NCBI RefSeq assembly: GCF_003236335.1
Contig: NZ_POUB01000042.1
Location: forward strand, 1 to 32,283
Reading direction: 5' to 3'
Source: Micromonospora deserti
GTDB lineage: Bacteria > Actinomycetota > Actinomycetes > Mycobacteriales > Micromonosporaceae
DNA length: 32,283 bases
Shown here: positions 1 through 13,075 of the stretch, in pieces
How positions within the stretch are numbered: the first letter of the stretch is position 1
How the letters are laid out: every line of letters begins with the position of its first letter
Position numbers and translations under genes: made by a program
Notes under the pieces: generated by a model
Databases searched by the model: none
Told to the model about the DNA's origin: nothing
The model's input: the letters and a program-made list of their open reading frames with translations, nothing else

Positions 1-390
1 GGGGACCTCGGTGATCTCCGGCTCGTGGGCGGTCTCCGCGGCGACCAGGGGCTGGTCGGGGGGCATGACGTCGGGGACCTTGGGCGCCACGATCACCGCT
101 GTGCCGTACGCGCAGATCTCCATCCACATCTCGCCGCAGTCGCGGCTGTCGAAGCGCATCCCCACCACGGCGTTCGCGCCGAGGCGGCGGGCCTCCTCGC
201 CGAGTCGGGCCACCGAGTCGGTACGCCACCGGGTGAGGTTGTCCGGCGCCATCGGGTCGTACGCGCCACCGCGCAGGTTCTTGACCCCCTCGCGGTAGGG
301 GTTCCGGGTCCTGGCCATCGATGACACCACTTCGCCCAGGATTTGGCGGATCTCGTACCCGGGTAGTTGCTCCGTCGTCACGACCAGCAC
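1..390 (-). CDS. YbjQ/UPF0145 family protein (3' end cut off by window)
   Basis: About 130 residues are visible; the frame runs off the left edge, so the C-terminus is missing. The N-terminus VLVVTTEQLPGYEI, the segment SSMARTRNPYREGVKNLRGG and the later ARLGEEARRLGANAVVGMRF are typical of the UPF0145/YbjQ heavy-metal-binding-domain family, small cytoplasmic proteins thought to form homopentamers and with no firmly assigned function. The GTG start at 390 is chosen because family members begin just before the L-V-T-T-E segment and no upstream ATG keeps that register; the ribosome site is weak. The part after about residue 105 (VPDVMPPDQP onward) leaves the conserved domain and looks like an acidic, proline-containing extension. 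Confidence 0.85.
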   Translation of the reverse strand, partial: MLVVTTEQLPGYEIRQILGEVVSSMARTRNPYREGVKNLRGGAYDPMAPDNLTRWRTDSVARLGEEARRLGANAVVGMRFDSRDCGEMWMEICAYGTAVIVAPKVPDVMPPDQPLVAAETAHEPEITEVP

Positions 391-519
391 GGTTTTGATG
401 CTGGCAGGGCCGGCCGGGGGTGTTGATGAGGGTTGTTCACCTGATCGGATGCTGAAAAACCACGCGGCGCGGACGGCCGGCGCGGGGCCGGCCATCCACG
501 CCGCGCACGGCACTGACCG

Positions 520-1203
520 TCAGACACCGGCCACGGAGGTGATCCAGGCCCGGTTGTACGCGACACTGCCGTAGTTCTGGATGCTGACTCCGTCGGCGGT
601 GGAGGCGACGCCGACCTGCCGGCCGTTGTAGAACTGCGGGCCGCCCGAGTCGCCCCGCCAGGCGTTGCCGGTGATCTCGGTGCTCCGGATCGCCTGGCCG
701 CCGTACGCGTCGGTGGCGCTGTTGCTGGTGACCCGGACCGAGGCGGTCTTGAGCTGGCTGGAGGCTGAGCAGCCGCTGTAGCAGGTCATGCCCCAGCCGT
801 AGATCGTGTTGGTGGAGTTGATCGGCGGGTTGCTGGTGGCCAGCGTGACGTACGAGGTGCTCACCGAGCTGGACAGCCGCATCAGGGCCAGGTCGTAGCG
901 GCCGTAGGTGGCGCTGACGGTCCGGGTGACCCCACCGGAGGAGCGGTAGACGCTGCCGACCCGGACGGACATCGAGCCGCCGAGGCAGTGCCGGGCGGTG
1001 AGCACCCACTCCGGCGCGATGATCGTGCCGGAGCAGGTGAACGAGCCGTTGCTGAAGACCGCGGCGGCCCACGGTGCCGACGAGACGGTGCCGCCGCCGA
1101 TGATGGGCTGCGGCCCGGCCGGGGCGGCGACGGCGCCGGAGCTGGCGCCGAGCAGGGTGGCCGCGGCGGTGGCGACGACCGCGACCAGGGATCGGATGCG
1201 CAT
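520..1203 (-). CDS. Secreted trypsin-like serine protease (S1 family)
   Basis: 227 residues. A Sec signal peptide (residues 1-27, charged MRIR start, hydrophobic core, AVAA|PAG cleavage region) precedes a chymotrypsin-fold domain. The propeptide is very short and the mature protein probably begins near IIGG (34-37). The catalytic triad is complete: His72 in TARHC, Asp104 in RYDLAL and Ser186 in GDSGGP. Cysteines at 57/73 fit the conserved histidine-loop disulfide. The ATG at 1203 is preferred over longer in-frame starts because AAAGGAG lies 8 nt upstream and the signal peptide starts there. It is an extracellular endopeptidase; the substrate cannot be predicted. It is transcribed alone, divergently from purS. 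Confidence 0.93.
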   Translation of the reverse strand: MRIRSLVAVVATAAATLLGASSGAVAAPAGPQPIIGGGTVSSAPWAAAVFSNGSFTCSGTIIAPEWVLTARHCLGGSMSVRVGSVYRSSGGVTRTVSATYGRYDLALMRLSSSVSTSYVTLATSNPPINSTNTIYGWGMTCYSGCSASSQLKTASVRVTSNSATDAYGGQAIRSTEITGNAWRGDSGGPQFYNGRQVGVASTADGVSIQNYGSVAYNRAWITSVAGV

Positions 1204-1312
1204 GGTGGGGGGCTCCTTTTGCGGGTGGACCCGGGTTAGCCGGGTCCGGCCTGCCGGTCGGCGGGCGGGGGTGGCTCGCCGACCGGGGACTCTCATTGAC
1301 GTCCGACGATGT

Positions 1313-1341
1313 ACGGTAGGGCCCTGAGATGTCGTTCACAA
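1313..1341 (-). promoter_or_regulatory. Candidate promoter of the secreted protease
   Basis: On the minus strand, TTGTGA (1341-1336) is separated by exactly 17 bases from TACCGT (1318-1313), a plausible housekeeping -35/-10 pair. It would give a leader of roughly 100 nt before the start codon at 1203. Judged by eye only. Confidence 0.3.
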
Positions 1342-1548
1342 GAGCCCCATCGGAATTAATCGATGTTATTGGTCGCGCCGGGCGGTCGTCGGCGCGGAGC
1401 GCCAGCGGGGTGGCCCGAACCGGGCGAAACGGGTCGCCCGGCAACGAACGCGCATCGGGATCGCAACGACTCGGCATCGGTCCCCCGGGCTCCGCACCGA
1501 TAATGTCGATCACTGCCTGAACCGCGGTCGGCCGGTGCGGCCCAGGCG

Positions 1549-1563
1549 CTACCTGCCAGGTAG
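1549..1563 (+). promoter_or_regulatory. Palindrome overlapping a possible purS -10 box
   Basis: CTACCT-GCC-AGGTAG is a perfect 6-nt inverted repeat with a 3-nt centre. The right arm runs into TAGGCT (1561-1566), an acceptable actinobacterial -10 hexamer, 58 nt before the purS start. This is a possible operator for the purine operon; no known regulator is assigned. Confidence 0.3.
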
Positions 1564-1624
1564 GCTGGCTGCGCTCGCCCGTTGTGGGTCGGCACCCAAC
1601 TGCGTACACAGTCAGGAGTGCCCA

Positions 1625-1888
1625 GTGCCTCGCGTCGTCGTCGACGTCATGCTCAAGCCCGAGATCCTCGATCCGCAGGGCCAGGCCGTCGCAAACGCGC
1701 TGCCCCGGCTCGGCGTCAGCGACGTCGCCTCGGTCCGGATCGGCAGGCGGATCGAGATCGAGTTCACCGGTGAACCGGACCTGGACCGGGCCCGGGAGAT
1801 CGCCGACCAGCTGCTCGCCAACCCGGTCATCGAGGACTTCACCGTCCGCCTGGTCGAGGCCGACGAGACCGCGGGCGCGCGACCGTGA
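1625..1888 (+). CDS. purS: FGAM synthase subunit PurS
   Basis: 87 residues, close to the usual 80-85 of the family. PurS is the small structural subunit that bridges PurQ and PurL in the multi-subunit phosphoribosylformylglycinamidine synthase (step 4 of purine synthesis). The sequence [19 protein letters not shown], followed by a Gly-Arg-rich strand and the C-terminal [10 protein letters not shown], is characteristic. The GTG start has AGGAG (1614-1618) 6 nt upstream. It is the first gene of a purS-purQ-purL run and overlaps purQ by 4 nt (GTGA), which implies translational coupling and a fixed subunit ratio. Confidence 0.96.
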   Translation: MPRVVVDVMLKPEILDPQGQAVANALPRLGVSDVASVRIGRRIEIEFTGEPDLDRAREIADQLLANPVIEDFTVRLVEADETAGARP

Positions 1889-2568
1889 CCGCGCGGGTCG
1901 GAGTGGTCACCTTCCCCGGCTCGCTCGACGACGGGGACGCGGCCCGGGCCGTCCGGATCGCCGGCGCCGAGCCGGTCCGCCTCTGGCACGGTGACCCGGA
2001 GCTGCACGGGGTGGACGCGGTCGTCCTGCCCGGCGGCTTCTCCTACGGCGACTACCTGCGCTGTGGCGCCATCGCCCGGTTCGCCCCGGTGATGGAGACG
2101 ATCGTCGACGCGGCCCGAGGTGGCCTGCCGGTGCTCGGCATCTGCAACGGCTTCCAGATCCTCTGCGAGGCGCACCTGCTGCCGGGGGCGCTCACCCGCA
2201 ACCAGCACCTGCACTTCCGCAACCGGGACCAGATCCTGCGCATCGAGTCGGTCGGCACCGCCTGGACCAACGCGTTCCAGCCCGGCCAGGAGGTGCTCAT
2301 CCCGGTCAAGAACGGCGAGGGCTGCTACGTCGCCGACCCCGCGACGCTCGACCAGCTCGAAGCCGAGGGTCGGGTGGTCGCCCGCTACGTCGGCGGCAAC
2401 CCGAACGGGTCGCAGCGCGACATCGCCGCGATCACCAGTTCCGCCGGCAACGTGGTCGGCATCATGCCGCATCCCGAGCACGCGGTGGAGGCGCTCACCG
2501 GCCCCTCCCTGGACGGCCTCGGCTTCTTCACCTCGGTGCTCAAGCACCTGGTGGGGGCGCCGGCGTGA
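1885..2568 (+). CDS. purQ: FGAM synthase glutaminase subunit PurQ
   Basis: 227 residues, normal family length. It is a class I glutamine amidotransferase that supplies ammonia to PurL for conversion of FGAR to FGAM. The nucleophile is Cys87 in GICNGFQ, and the triad partners His196 and Glu198 are in MPHPEH. The oxyanion-strand [17 protein letters not shown] near residue 55 is typical. The GTG start overlaps the purS stop in GTGA. A 70-bp spacer separates it from purL. Confidence 0.97.
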   Translation: MTARVGVVTFPGSLDDGDAARAVRIAGAEPVRLWHGDPELHGVDAVVLPGGFSYGDYLRCGAIARFAPVMETIVDAARGGLPVLGICNGFQILCEAHLLPGALTRNQHLHFRNRDQILRIESVGTAWTNAFQPGQEVLIPVKNGEGCYVADPATLDQLEAEGRVVARYVGGNPNGSQRDIAAITSSAGNVVGIMPHPEHAVEALTGPSLDGLGFFTSVLKHLVGAPA

Positions 2569-2638
2569 CCGTGCGCGGCGGCATCATCGGTCGGCTCACC
2601 CGCCCGACGGGCGGCTTTGAGCGCAGCGAGGAGAGGTC

Positions 2639-5344
<2,706 letters not shown>

Positions 5345-6344
5345 GGCGTTGGCCGCCGCCGTTCATGCCCAGCCCGGCGCCGGCGCCCGGTTCGACTGGG
5401 GGCTGGCGGGGGCGGCCGAGCTCGGCCGGGTCTGCGCGGTGCTGGTGGTGGTGGACGTGCTGTCGTTCACCACCGCCGTGGAGGTCGCGGTGGCGCGCGG
5501 CATGCGGGTGCACCCGTTCCCGTGGGGCGAGCAGGCGGCCGACTACGCGCGGCGGGTCGGGGCGGTCGCCGCGGTGGGCCGTCGGCGGACCACCCCGGAA
5601 CACCCGTGGTCGCTCTCCCCGGCGGCGCTGAGCTCCGCACCGGCTGTCGCCGACCTGGTGCTGCCCTCGCCGAACGGCTCGGCGATCAGCGCCGCCGCCA
5701 GCGCCACCGGGCTGCCGGTGGTCGCGGCCTGCCTGCGCAACGCCCGCGCCGTCGGGCGCTGGCTGCGCCTCCAGGGGTACGGCTCGACGGGCGCCCCGAT
5801 CGGCGTGATCGCCTCCGGCGAGCGCTGGCCGGACGGGTCGCTGCGCCCGTCGGTGGAGGACCAGCTCGGGGCGGCCAGCGTCCTGGACGCCCTCTCCGGG
5901 GTGCCCGGCGGTCTCTCCGTCGAGGCGGCGGTGGCGCTCGCCGCCCTGGCCAGCACCCCGGACCTCCCGGCGGCGGTCCGGGGCAGCGTGTCCGGCCGGG
6001 AACTCGTCGAGGGCGGTTTCGCCGAGGACGTGGAGGTCGCCGTCCGGGTGGGCGTGTCGACCGTGGTCCCGGTGCTTCGTCAGGGCGTCTTCTCCGCCGC
6101 CTGACCGGAATCCTCGGTCCCGTCCCGCGCTGGGGTGACGGAGCGAACGTGTCCCACACACGCCGGTGTAGGTGGCGGGGTTGGACCGGGGCGTGCGCCC
6201 ATGCGTGCCCGGGGCGGTCGGGGACACCCGCGGGATGTGGAAGCCGAGCCGATCGTGGCGTGGTCGGCGCGGGCAAGGCTACCGCGGGTAGCGGGCGGGC
6301 GCTGGGGCACGTCGGGCTCGTCGTCGGAGGAGGGCCACAGCGGC

Positions 6345-6377
6345 GCGGGGTTGTCCGGAATTACCGGACAACCCCGC
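6345..6377. terminator. Bidirectional terminator hairpin in the 6105-6429 gap
   Basis: GCGGGGTTGTCCGG (6345-6358) and CCGGACAACCCCGC (6364-6377) are perfectly complementary around an AATTA loop. It lies between the convergent ComB-like gene and the membrane-protein gene and could serve both. The remaining ~240 bases of this gap (6105-6344) show no gene or RNA I can support. Confidence 0.8.
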
Positions 6378-6429
6378 ACGTGGTCGCCGCAACGGGCCCG
6401 AGGCGGCGAGTGCGGCCCGGGCCGGTTCG

Positions 6430-8406
6430 TCAGTCGTCCAGCCAGTCCAGTCGGCGACCACCCCGGTCCTGCTGCGCCGGGCCGTCCGGCCGGCCGCGGC
6501 CGGCCTGCGCCGGGTCGCCGTAGCCGCCCTGCTGCCCGTAGCCGCCCTGGTCGTAGCCGCCGCGCTGCTGTGGGGGTTCCTGGCCGTAGCCGCCCTGCCC
6601 GTAGCCGCGGTCGTACCCGGCGGGCTGGTCGTAGCCACCGGGCTGGTCGTAGCCGCCCCGCTGCGGGGGTTCCTGGCCGTAGCCGCCCGGTTGCGGGGGT
6701 TCCTGCCCGTAACCGCCCCGCTGCGGGGGTTCCTGCCCGTAGCCGCCCGGTTGCGGAGGTTCCTGGCCGTAGCCGCCCTGCCCGTAGCCGCGGTCGTCGT
6801 ACCCGGCGGGCTGGCCGTAGCCGCCCCGCCGGTCGTAGCCGCCGGTCGGCTCCCCACCCCGCCCGCCGTACGGTGCGGGTTCGCCCTGGCCGCCGTACGG
6901 TGCGGGTTCGCCCTGGCCGCCGTACGGTGCGGGTTCGCCCTGGCCGCCGTACGGTGCGGGTTCGCCCTGGCTGCCGTAGCCCTGTCCCTCGGGCTGGTAG
7001 ACGCCGGTGGCGTAGGGGTCCGCCGGAGCCGGGTACTGGGTGGCGTCGCCGGTGTAGCGGCCGGTCGGCTCGTCGTACCGCTCGCCGTAGCCCGCGGCGC
7101 CCGCCGCACCGGCCGGCGCACCGTAGTCGTGGCTGCCGTAGCCGCCGCCGGAGGCCGGGGGGGTGCCGTAGCCGCCCGGCTCGTCGCCGTAGCCGTTGCC
7201 GGCCCAGCCCTGCTGCGCGCCGGGCGCGCCGTACGGCTGCGGCGGGGCGCCGTACGGATCCGGCGGCACGTCGTCGACCACCGGGCGGTGCATCATCGTC
7301 GGGGCATCGCTGAGCGCGGCACCCCCGACCATCGTCGGGGCCGGGCCGGCGCCGACCCGGTTGACCACCCGGGTCTGGTCGTCCGCGCCCCGGTACGCGC
7401 CCTGAGCCGGCACGGCACCAGCCGCCGCGGCGCCCGCCGGAGCGTCCTCGTCGGCCTCGTCGGCGCCCTCCTTGCGGCGCATCCAGAGCAGCACGATGGT
7501 GCCGACGCCCGCGGCGACGAGCAGACCGCCGAGCAGGATGACCAGCCAGGAGCCGAAGCCCCCGGAGTCCTCGTTGCTGGCGTTGGCCGCCGCGCCCGGC
7601 GTCGCCTCGCCGGTCTCCTCGGCGACCTCCTCGGTCGGTTCCTCGGTCGGCACGGCCTCCTCGCTGGCCGAGGGGGTGGGGCTCGGGGTGACCTCGGTCT
7701 TCAGCGCCAGGGCGAGCCGCTGGCCGGTGATGCTCTGCCCGGCGCTCGCGTCGAAGCCCTTGGTGGCCACCACGCCGTCGAAGCTGGCGCCGACGGTGAG
7801 CCGGCCCGGCGCGATCGGCTTGTCGCTGGTGCCGGTGAAGCGGTAGTTGCCGCTGCCGTCGCTGACCGTGTCGATCTTCTTGCCGGCGCCGTCCTGGAGG
7901 ATGACCACGGCGTTCGGCACCGACTCACCGCTGGCCTGGACGACGACCTTGCCGGACACCGAGCGGACGGTCTGCGGGGCCGCCGGCTTCGCGACGAGCG
8001 TGACAGTCGTCTGGGCCTGCTTCTCGTCCCTCAGCACGCCGCCGTTCGAGTCGGCCGCCTTGACGGTGATGGTGGCCGAGCCGTTCGACGCGTCGGCGGC
8101 CAGCCGGAAGGTCGCCTGGAAGTTGCCGTCGGCGTTGACCCGGCTGCGGCTGCACCCGTCGACACAGCTCAGCTTCGAGTTGTTCGAGCTGACCGTGACG
8201 TCGGCGGGCTCGGCATCGTCTTCGAAGTCGAGCGAGTAGCTGACCGTGGTGGTCTTGCCCGCCTCGACGGAACTCGGCGAGGCCGAGACGTTGTTGACGC
8301 TCGGGGCGGCGAGGGCTGGTGTGGCGGGGACGGCGAGCAGGGCGCCGACAACCAGCGCCACGACCACACCGGCCCGCTGCTTCCAGGCACGTCGGTGTGT
8401 TGACAC
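6430..8406 (-). CDS. Single-pass membrane protein with Ig-like ectodomain and repeat-rich cytoplasmic tail
   Basis: 658 residues from GTG 8406, chosen because GGAAGG sits 8 nt upstream and the signal peptide begins there (a second GTG at 8412 is too close). Layout: signal peptide 1-33 (ALA|AP); a beta-rich domain about 36-141 with a Cys pair; a carboxypeptidase-regulatory/CNA-B-like domain about 148-235 (SGKVVVQASGESVPNAVVIL, GSGNYRFTG); a Pro/Thr/Glu linker; a membrane helix 287-309 followed by RRKEG; then a ~350-residue cytoplasmic tail of low complexity rich in Gly, Tyr, Gln and Pro. The tail contains DQTRVVNR and two PTM segments and, near the end, tandem 9- and 10-residue repeats. No enzyme domain is seen. 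Function is unknown; the topology suggests envelope-to-cytoplasm scaffolding. Confidence 0.85.
   Translation of the reverse strand: MSTHRRAWKQRAGVVVALVVGALLAVPATPALAAPSVNNVSASPSSVEAGKTTTVSYSLDFEDDAEPADVTVSSNNSKLSCVDGCSRSRVNADGNFQATFRLAADASNGSATITVKAADSNGGVLRDEKQAQTTVTLVAKPAAPQTVRSVSGKVVVQASGESVPNAVVILQDGAGKKIDTVSDGSGNYRFTGTSDKPIAPGRLTVGASFDGVVATKGFDASAGQSITGQRLALALKTEVTPSPTPSASEEAVPTEEPTEEVAEETGEATPGAAANASNEDSGGFGSWLVILLGGLLVAAGVGTIVLLWMRRKEGADEADEDAPAGAAAAGAVPAQGAYRGADDQTRVVNRVGAGPAPTMVGGAALSDAPTMMHRPVVDDVPPDPYGAPPQPYGAPGAQQGWAGNGYGDEPGGYGTPPASGGGYGSHDYGAPAGAAGAAGYGERYDEPTGRYTGDATQYPAPADPYATGVYQPEGQGYGSQGEPAPYGGQGEPAPYGGQGEPAPYGGQGEPAPYGGRGGEPTGGYDRRGGYGQPAGYDDRGYGQGGYGQEPPQPGGYGQEPPQRGGYGQEPPQPGGYGQEPPQRGGYDQPGGYDQPAGYDRGYGQGGYGQEPPQQRGGYDQGGYGQQGGYGDPAQAGRGRPDGPAQQDRGGRRLDWLDD
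6661..6780 (-). repeat. Four tandem 30-bp coding repeats (GGYGQEPPQ-P/R)
   Basis: Four consecutive 30-bp units with a few substitutions encode the decapeptide GYGQEPPQ plus P/R and G in the cytoplasmic tail. The variable residue alternates P, R, P, R, which suggests growth by duplication of a 60-bp pair. Confidence 0.9.
6864..6971 (-). repeat. Four tandem 27-bp coding repeats (GQGEPAPYG)
   Basis: Four 27-bp units with starts at 6864, 6891, 6918 and 6945, nearly identical, encode GQGEPAPYG repeats in the same tail. Near-identity at the DNA level suggests recent slippage, so copy number probably varies between strains. Confidence 0.92.
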
Positions 8407-8565
8407 GTCCACCGCCTTCCGGACTGACTTCCCTCGGCCGGCGGGCGCCGGGCCGGGGATCATCACGGTACGAATACGCCGTCGGCAACTATGCCTTGTC
8501 TGACCGGATCAGCGCGACCCAGGGCCAGCGTGAGGCGCCGTGTGCTCGGGTCGTATCGTCCCGTC

Positions 8566-8919
8566 GTGTCCTCTCCGCACATTAAGTCCGCCGTGGTCAC
8601 GGCGGCGTTGTCGGCGCTCGACGAGGGGCGTACGCCCGACCGACCGGTCCTCCGAGATGCGGTCCGTACCCTCTTGACCGCCCTCGCGGAGCGCGCCCCC
8701 GGCCGATCGGTGGAGGTGCGTGTCCCACCTTACGGTGCAGTTCAGTGCGTTCCTGGTCCCCGACACACCCGCGGTACGCCACCGAACGTGGTCGAGACGG
8801 ATCCGGTGACCTGGTTGGCGGTGGCCACCGGGCGGCTCGACTGGGCGGAGGCGGTAACCGAGGGTCGCGTGCGGGTGAGCGGAGTCCGGGCGGATCTCGG
8901 TGAGTACCTGCCCCTCTAG
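8566..8919 (+). CDS. Small sterol-carrier (SCP2-like) family protein
   Basis: 117 residues from GTG 8566 ([11 protein letters not shown]). It resembles the small actinobacterial SCP2-ortholog family: a helical first third ([24 protein letters not shown]), then [32 protein letters not shown] and [16 protein letters not shown], ending in GEYLPL. Such proteins are probable hydrophobic-ligand binders; the ligand is unknown. An in-frame ATG at 8491 would add 25 Arg-rich residues unlike the family. It is divergent from the membrane-protein gene and 167 bp ahead of purF, a placement I remember as conserved in related genomes. Confidence 0.75.
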   Translation: MSSPHIKSAVVTAALSALDEGRTPDRPVLRDAVRTLLTALAERAPGRSVEVRVPPYGAVQCVPGPRHTRGTPPNVVETDPVTWLAVATGRLDWAEAVTEGRVRVSGVRADLGEYLPL

Positions 8920-9086
8920 CTGCGAGTACGCCGACCGATCAACTACATCTCGCAGCCGTATCGTGACTTTCTGTATCGACACTGATTCGCGTACACTGTC
9001 AGGCGACGACAGTGGTCCCGGTCGAGTGGTACGGATCGCCCCCGTGATCCGCCCGGCCGGTCCAGACCAGCATGAGGGAGCGGCAG

Positions 9087-10628
<1,542 letters not shown>

Positions 10629-10687
10629 CACCGCCGGGCGCGGCCGGTCACCGCCGGTGCGGCGCCAGAACCACAAAGGGGAGAACC

Positions 10688-11842
10688 GTGACGCACGTGT
10701 CCGAGCGCAGCGGCGCAGGAAGCAGCCCGACCGGCGCTGGCGGCGACCGCCAGCCCTGGACGGCCGGCACCGGCCGTCCGGCGCGCAAACGCTCGGTCTC
10801 GTACGCGGACGCCGGCGTGTCGATTGAGGCGGGCGACCGCGCGGTCGAGCTGCTGAAGTCCAAGGTGCGCCAGACCCGGCGGCCGGAGGTGATGGGCGAC
10901 CTGGGTGGCTTCGCCGGCCTGTTCCGGCTGGACACCGGGAAGTACCAGAACCCGATCCTCGCCTCCTCCACGGACGGCGTGGGCACCAAGCTGGTGATCG
11001 CCCAGCAGATGGACATCCACGACACGGTCGGCATCGACCTGGTCGCGATGGTCGTCGACGACCTGGTCGCCTGCGGCGCGGAGCCGCTGTTCCTGCTCGA
11101 CTACATCGCCACCGGCGAGGTCGTGCCGGACAAGGTCGCCGAGATCGGCGCCGGCATCGCCGACGGCTGCCGGTACGCCGGCTGCGCGCTGCTCGGCGGG
11201 GAGACCGCGGAGCACCCGGGCGTGCTCCGACCGGACGAGTACGACATCTCCGCCACCGGCGTGGGCGTGGTGGAGGAGAGCGAGATCCTGAGCTCGGAGC
11301 GGGTCGAGGTGGGCGACGTGGTGATCGCCATGCGCTCCTCCGGCCTGCACTCCAACGGCTACTCCCTGGTCCGCCACGTGCTGCTGGGCGCCGGCCGGAT
11401 GCGCCTGGACGTCGTCATCGACGACTTCGGCCGGCAGCGGACCCTCGGCGAGGAACTGCTCACCCCGACCAAGATCTACGCGCAGGACTGCCTCAAGCTG
11501 ATCGCCGAGGCCGAGGTGCGGGCGCTGGCCCACGTCACCGGCGGCGGCATCCCCGGCAACCTGGTCCGGATTCTGCCCGAGCACGTCGACGCGGTGGTCA
11601 ACCGTTCCACCTGGAAGCCGCAGCCGGTCTTCGACCTGATCCAGTCCAAGGGCCGGATCGAGGACGTGGAGATGGAGGCGACCTTCAACATGGGCGTCGG
11701 GATGTTCGCGATCGTGTCCGCGGAGGACGCCGACCGCGCGCTGGCGACCCTGACCGGGCGCGGCGTCGACGCCTGGCAGGCCGGCGAGATCATCGAGGGC
11801 TCCGGCAACGTGCAGATGATTGGCCAGCACACCCGGGGTTGA
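10688..11842 (+). CDS. purM: Phosphoribosylformylglycinamidine cyclo-ligase (AIR synthetase) PurM
   Basis: 384 residues from GTG 10688, with AAAGGGGAG just upstream. It closes the imidazole ring (FGAM + ATP to AIR). Family landmarks are SYADAGVSIEAGDRAVELLK, ASSTDGVGTKLVIAQ, LLGGETAEHPG, SSGLHSNGYSLVR and HVTGGGIPGNL. The first ~35 residues (Ser/Gly/Arg-rich) precede the conserved core and make it slightly longer than the usual 345-355. It is probably cotranscribed with purF. Confidence 0.97.
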   Translation: MTHVSERSGAGSSPTGAGGDRQPWTAGTGRPARKRSVSYADAGVSIEAGDRAVELLKSKVRQTRRPEVMGDLGGFAGLFRLDTGKYQNPILASSTDGVGTKLVIAQQMDIHDTVGIDLVAMVVDDLVACGAEPLFLLDYIATGEVVPDKVAEIGAGIADGCRYAGCALLGGETAEHPGVLRPDEYDISATGVGVVEESEILSSERVEVGDVVIAMRSSGLHSNGYSLVRHVLLGAGRMRLDVVIDDFGRQRTLGEELLTPTKIYAQDCLKLIAEAEVRALAHVTGGGIPGNLVRILPEHVDAVVNRSTWKPQPVFDLIQSKGRIEDVEMEATFNMGVGMFAIVSAEDADRALATLTGRGVDAWQAGEIIEGSGNVQMIGQHTRG

Positions 11843-11858
11843 TCACTCTCCGGTGATC
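11841..11858 (+). terminator. Short hairpin at the purM stop codon
   Basis: GATCAC (11841-11846) and GTGATC (11853-11858) pair around TCTCCG, starting within the purM stop codon. The stem is only 6 bp, so termination here would be weak at best; it may allow read-through to the radical SAM gene. Confidence 0.3.
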
Positions 11859-11941
11859 GTACGGGCACCTGATCAGGGCTTCACCCGAGTGGCCGTCGCC
11901 GCCTAGCCTGAAGGGCACCCTCAGCGCTGCGGAGGAGGGCG

Positions 11942-13075
11942 ATGGCTGCTCGGGGACAGCTGTTCAGCGGAATGCGTGGCTTGGCCACCGTTCCGTCGTA
12001 CGTCGTCATGCAGCCCACCACCCTCTGCAACCTGGACTGCGCGTACTGCTACCTGCCGTTTCGCGCGGCCGACCGGCGGATGCCGGTGCCGGTGGCCGAG
12101 GCGGTGGCCGCCTCGGTGAACCGGTGGGCGGCGGCCGGCCGGTTTTCCGTGGTGTGGCATGGCGGCGAGCCCCTCGCGGCCGGCCGGGAGCACCTGGCCG
12201 CGCTGCTGGCGCCCTTCGGCCCCGAGGTCGAGCACCATGTGCAGACCAACGCCACGCTGATCGACGACGCCTGGTGCGCGTTCTTCGCCGAGCACGGAGT
12301 GCGGGTGAGCGTCAGCGTGGACGGGCCGCGGGAGCGCAACGGCGACCGGGTCACCAGGGCGGGCCGGCCGGCGTACGACCGCATCCTGCGCGGCGTCGCG
12401 GCGCTGCGCCGACACGGGCTGCCGTTCTCGGCCCTGGCGGTGGTGAGTTACCCGGAGCCGGGCCTGGCCACCGAGCTGTACGACTACTTCCTCGACCTTG
12501 GCTGCGACGTGCTCGGCATCAACATCGAGGAGACCGAGGGAGTCAACACCCGCGACAACTCGCACGACGCCCGGGCGGTGACCGCCTTCTGGGCGGAACT
12601 GGTGGCGGCCTGGCGCCGGGAGCCCCGGATCCACCTGCGCGAGGTCGAGTGGTCGCTGCGGTACGCCGGGGCGGTGCTGGAGGGTACCGCCGACGGCCTG
12701 CTGCCCCGGCGGCTGGACCCGATCCCGACCGTCGGCCACGACGGCTCGGTGACCGTGCTCTCGCCCGAGTTGGCCGGCTTCACCGACGTCCGGTACGGCG
12801 ACTTCAGCAGCGGCAACGTGCTGGTCACCCCGCTGGCCGAGATCCTGGCCGGCGCGGAACGCACGCCGTGGGTCGGGGAGTTCCTCGCCGGCGTCGAGGC
12901 GTGCCGGGCCTCCTGCCCCTACTTCGGCTTCTGCGGCGGTGGCCACGCGGCCAACCGTTACTTCGAGCTGGGGCGTTTTGACGGTACGGAGACCGCGCAC
13001 TGCCGCAACAGCAAGATCCACTTACTTGAGGGAGTGTTGGAGCATGCCCGAGACCACCAGTCACCGGCCGCCTGA
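11942..13075 (+). CDS. amcB: Radical SAM/SPASM peptide maturase, probable cyclophane-forming (AmcB-like)
   Basis: 377 residues; ATG with GGAGGAGGG directly upstream. The radical SAM motif is CNLDCAYC (Cys29, Cys33, Cys36) in an N-terminal barrel, with WHGGEPL as the SAM-binding GGE segment. The C-terminal auxiliary-cluster region has Cys321, Cys325, Cys331 and Cys354 (CRASCPYFGFCGGGHAANRY), a SPASM-like arrangement. The product would use SAM radicals to crosslink the precursor encoded immediately after it; the two genes overlap by 32 bp. I recall a maturase/precursor family pair named AmcB/AmcA for multiply cyclophane-bridged actinobacterial peptides, and this pair fits, but I could not search. 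A possible -10 (TAGCCT) is at 11904-11909. No transporter or leader protease gene is nearby. Confidence 0.83.
   Translation: MAARGQLFSGMRGLATVPSYVVMQPTTLCNLDCAYCYLPFRAADRRMPVPVAEAVAASVNRWAAAGRFSVVWHGGEPLAAGREHLAALLAPFGPEVEHHVQTNATLIDDAWCAFFAEHGVRVSVSVDGPRERNGDRVTRAGRPAYDRILRGVAALRRHGLPFSALAVVSYPEPGLATELYDYFLDLGCDVLGINIEETEGVNTRDNSHDARAVTAFWAELVAAWRREPRIHLREVEWSLRYAGAVLEGTADGLLPRRLDPIPTVGHDGSVTVLSPELAGFTDVRYGDFSSGNVLVTPLAEILAGAERTPWVGEFLAGVEACRASCPYFGFCGGGHAANRYFELGRFDGTETAHCRNSKIHLLEGVLEHARDHQSPAA

Larger units (their letters stand above)
1204..1624. other. Intergenic region between the protease and purS
   Basis: About 420 bases without a convincing gene. It must carry the divergent promoters of the secreted protease (minus strand) and of the purSQL operon (plus strand). 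Two elements can be pointed to, a protease promoter candidate at 1313-1341 and a palindrome at 1549-1563; the rest shows nothing recognisable. Confidence 0.6.

Noticed and set aside
6661..6971. Tandem repeats considered as a CRISPR array
   Set aside because: Units are directly contiguous with no unique spacers and encode in-frame peptide repeats.
6135..8403. Long plus-strand open frames (392 and 570 codons) opposite the membrane-protein gene
   Set aside because: They are Arg/Gly/Ala-rich mirror frames of the repeat-coding tail; the minus-strand gene has the signal peptide, membrane helix and ribosome site.
8920..9086. purF promoter elements
   Set aside because: TACACT near 8992 resembles a -10 box, but no -35 at acceptable spacing could be found, so no promoter is claimed.
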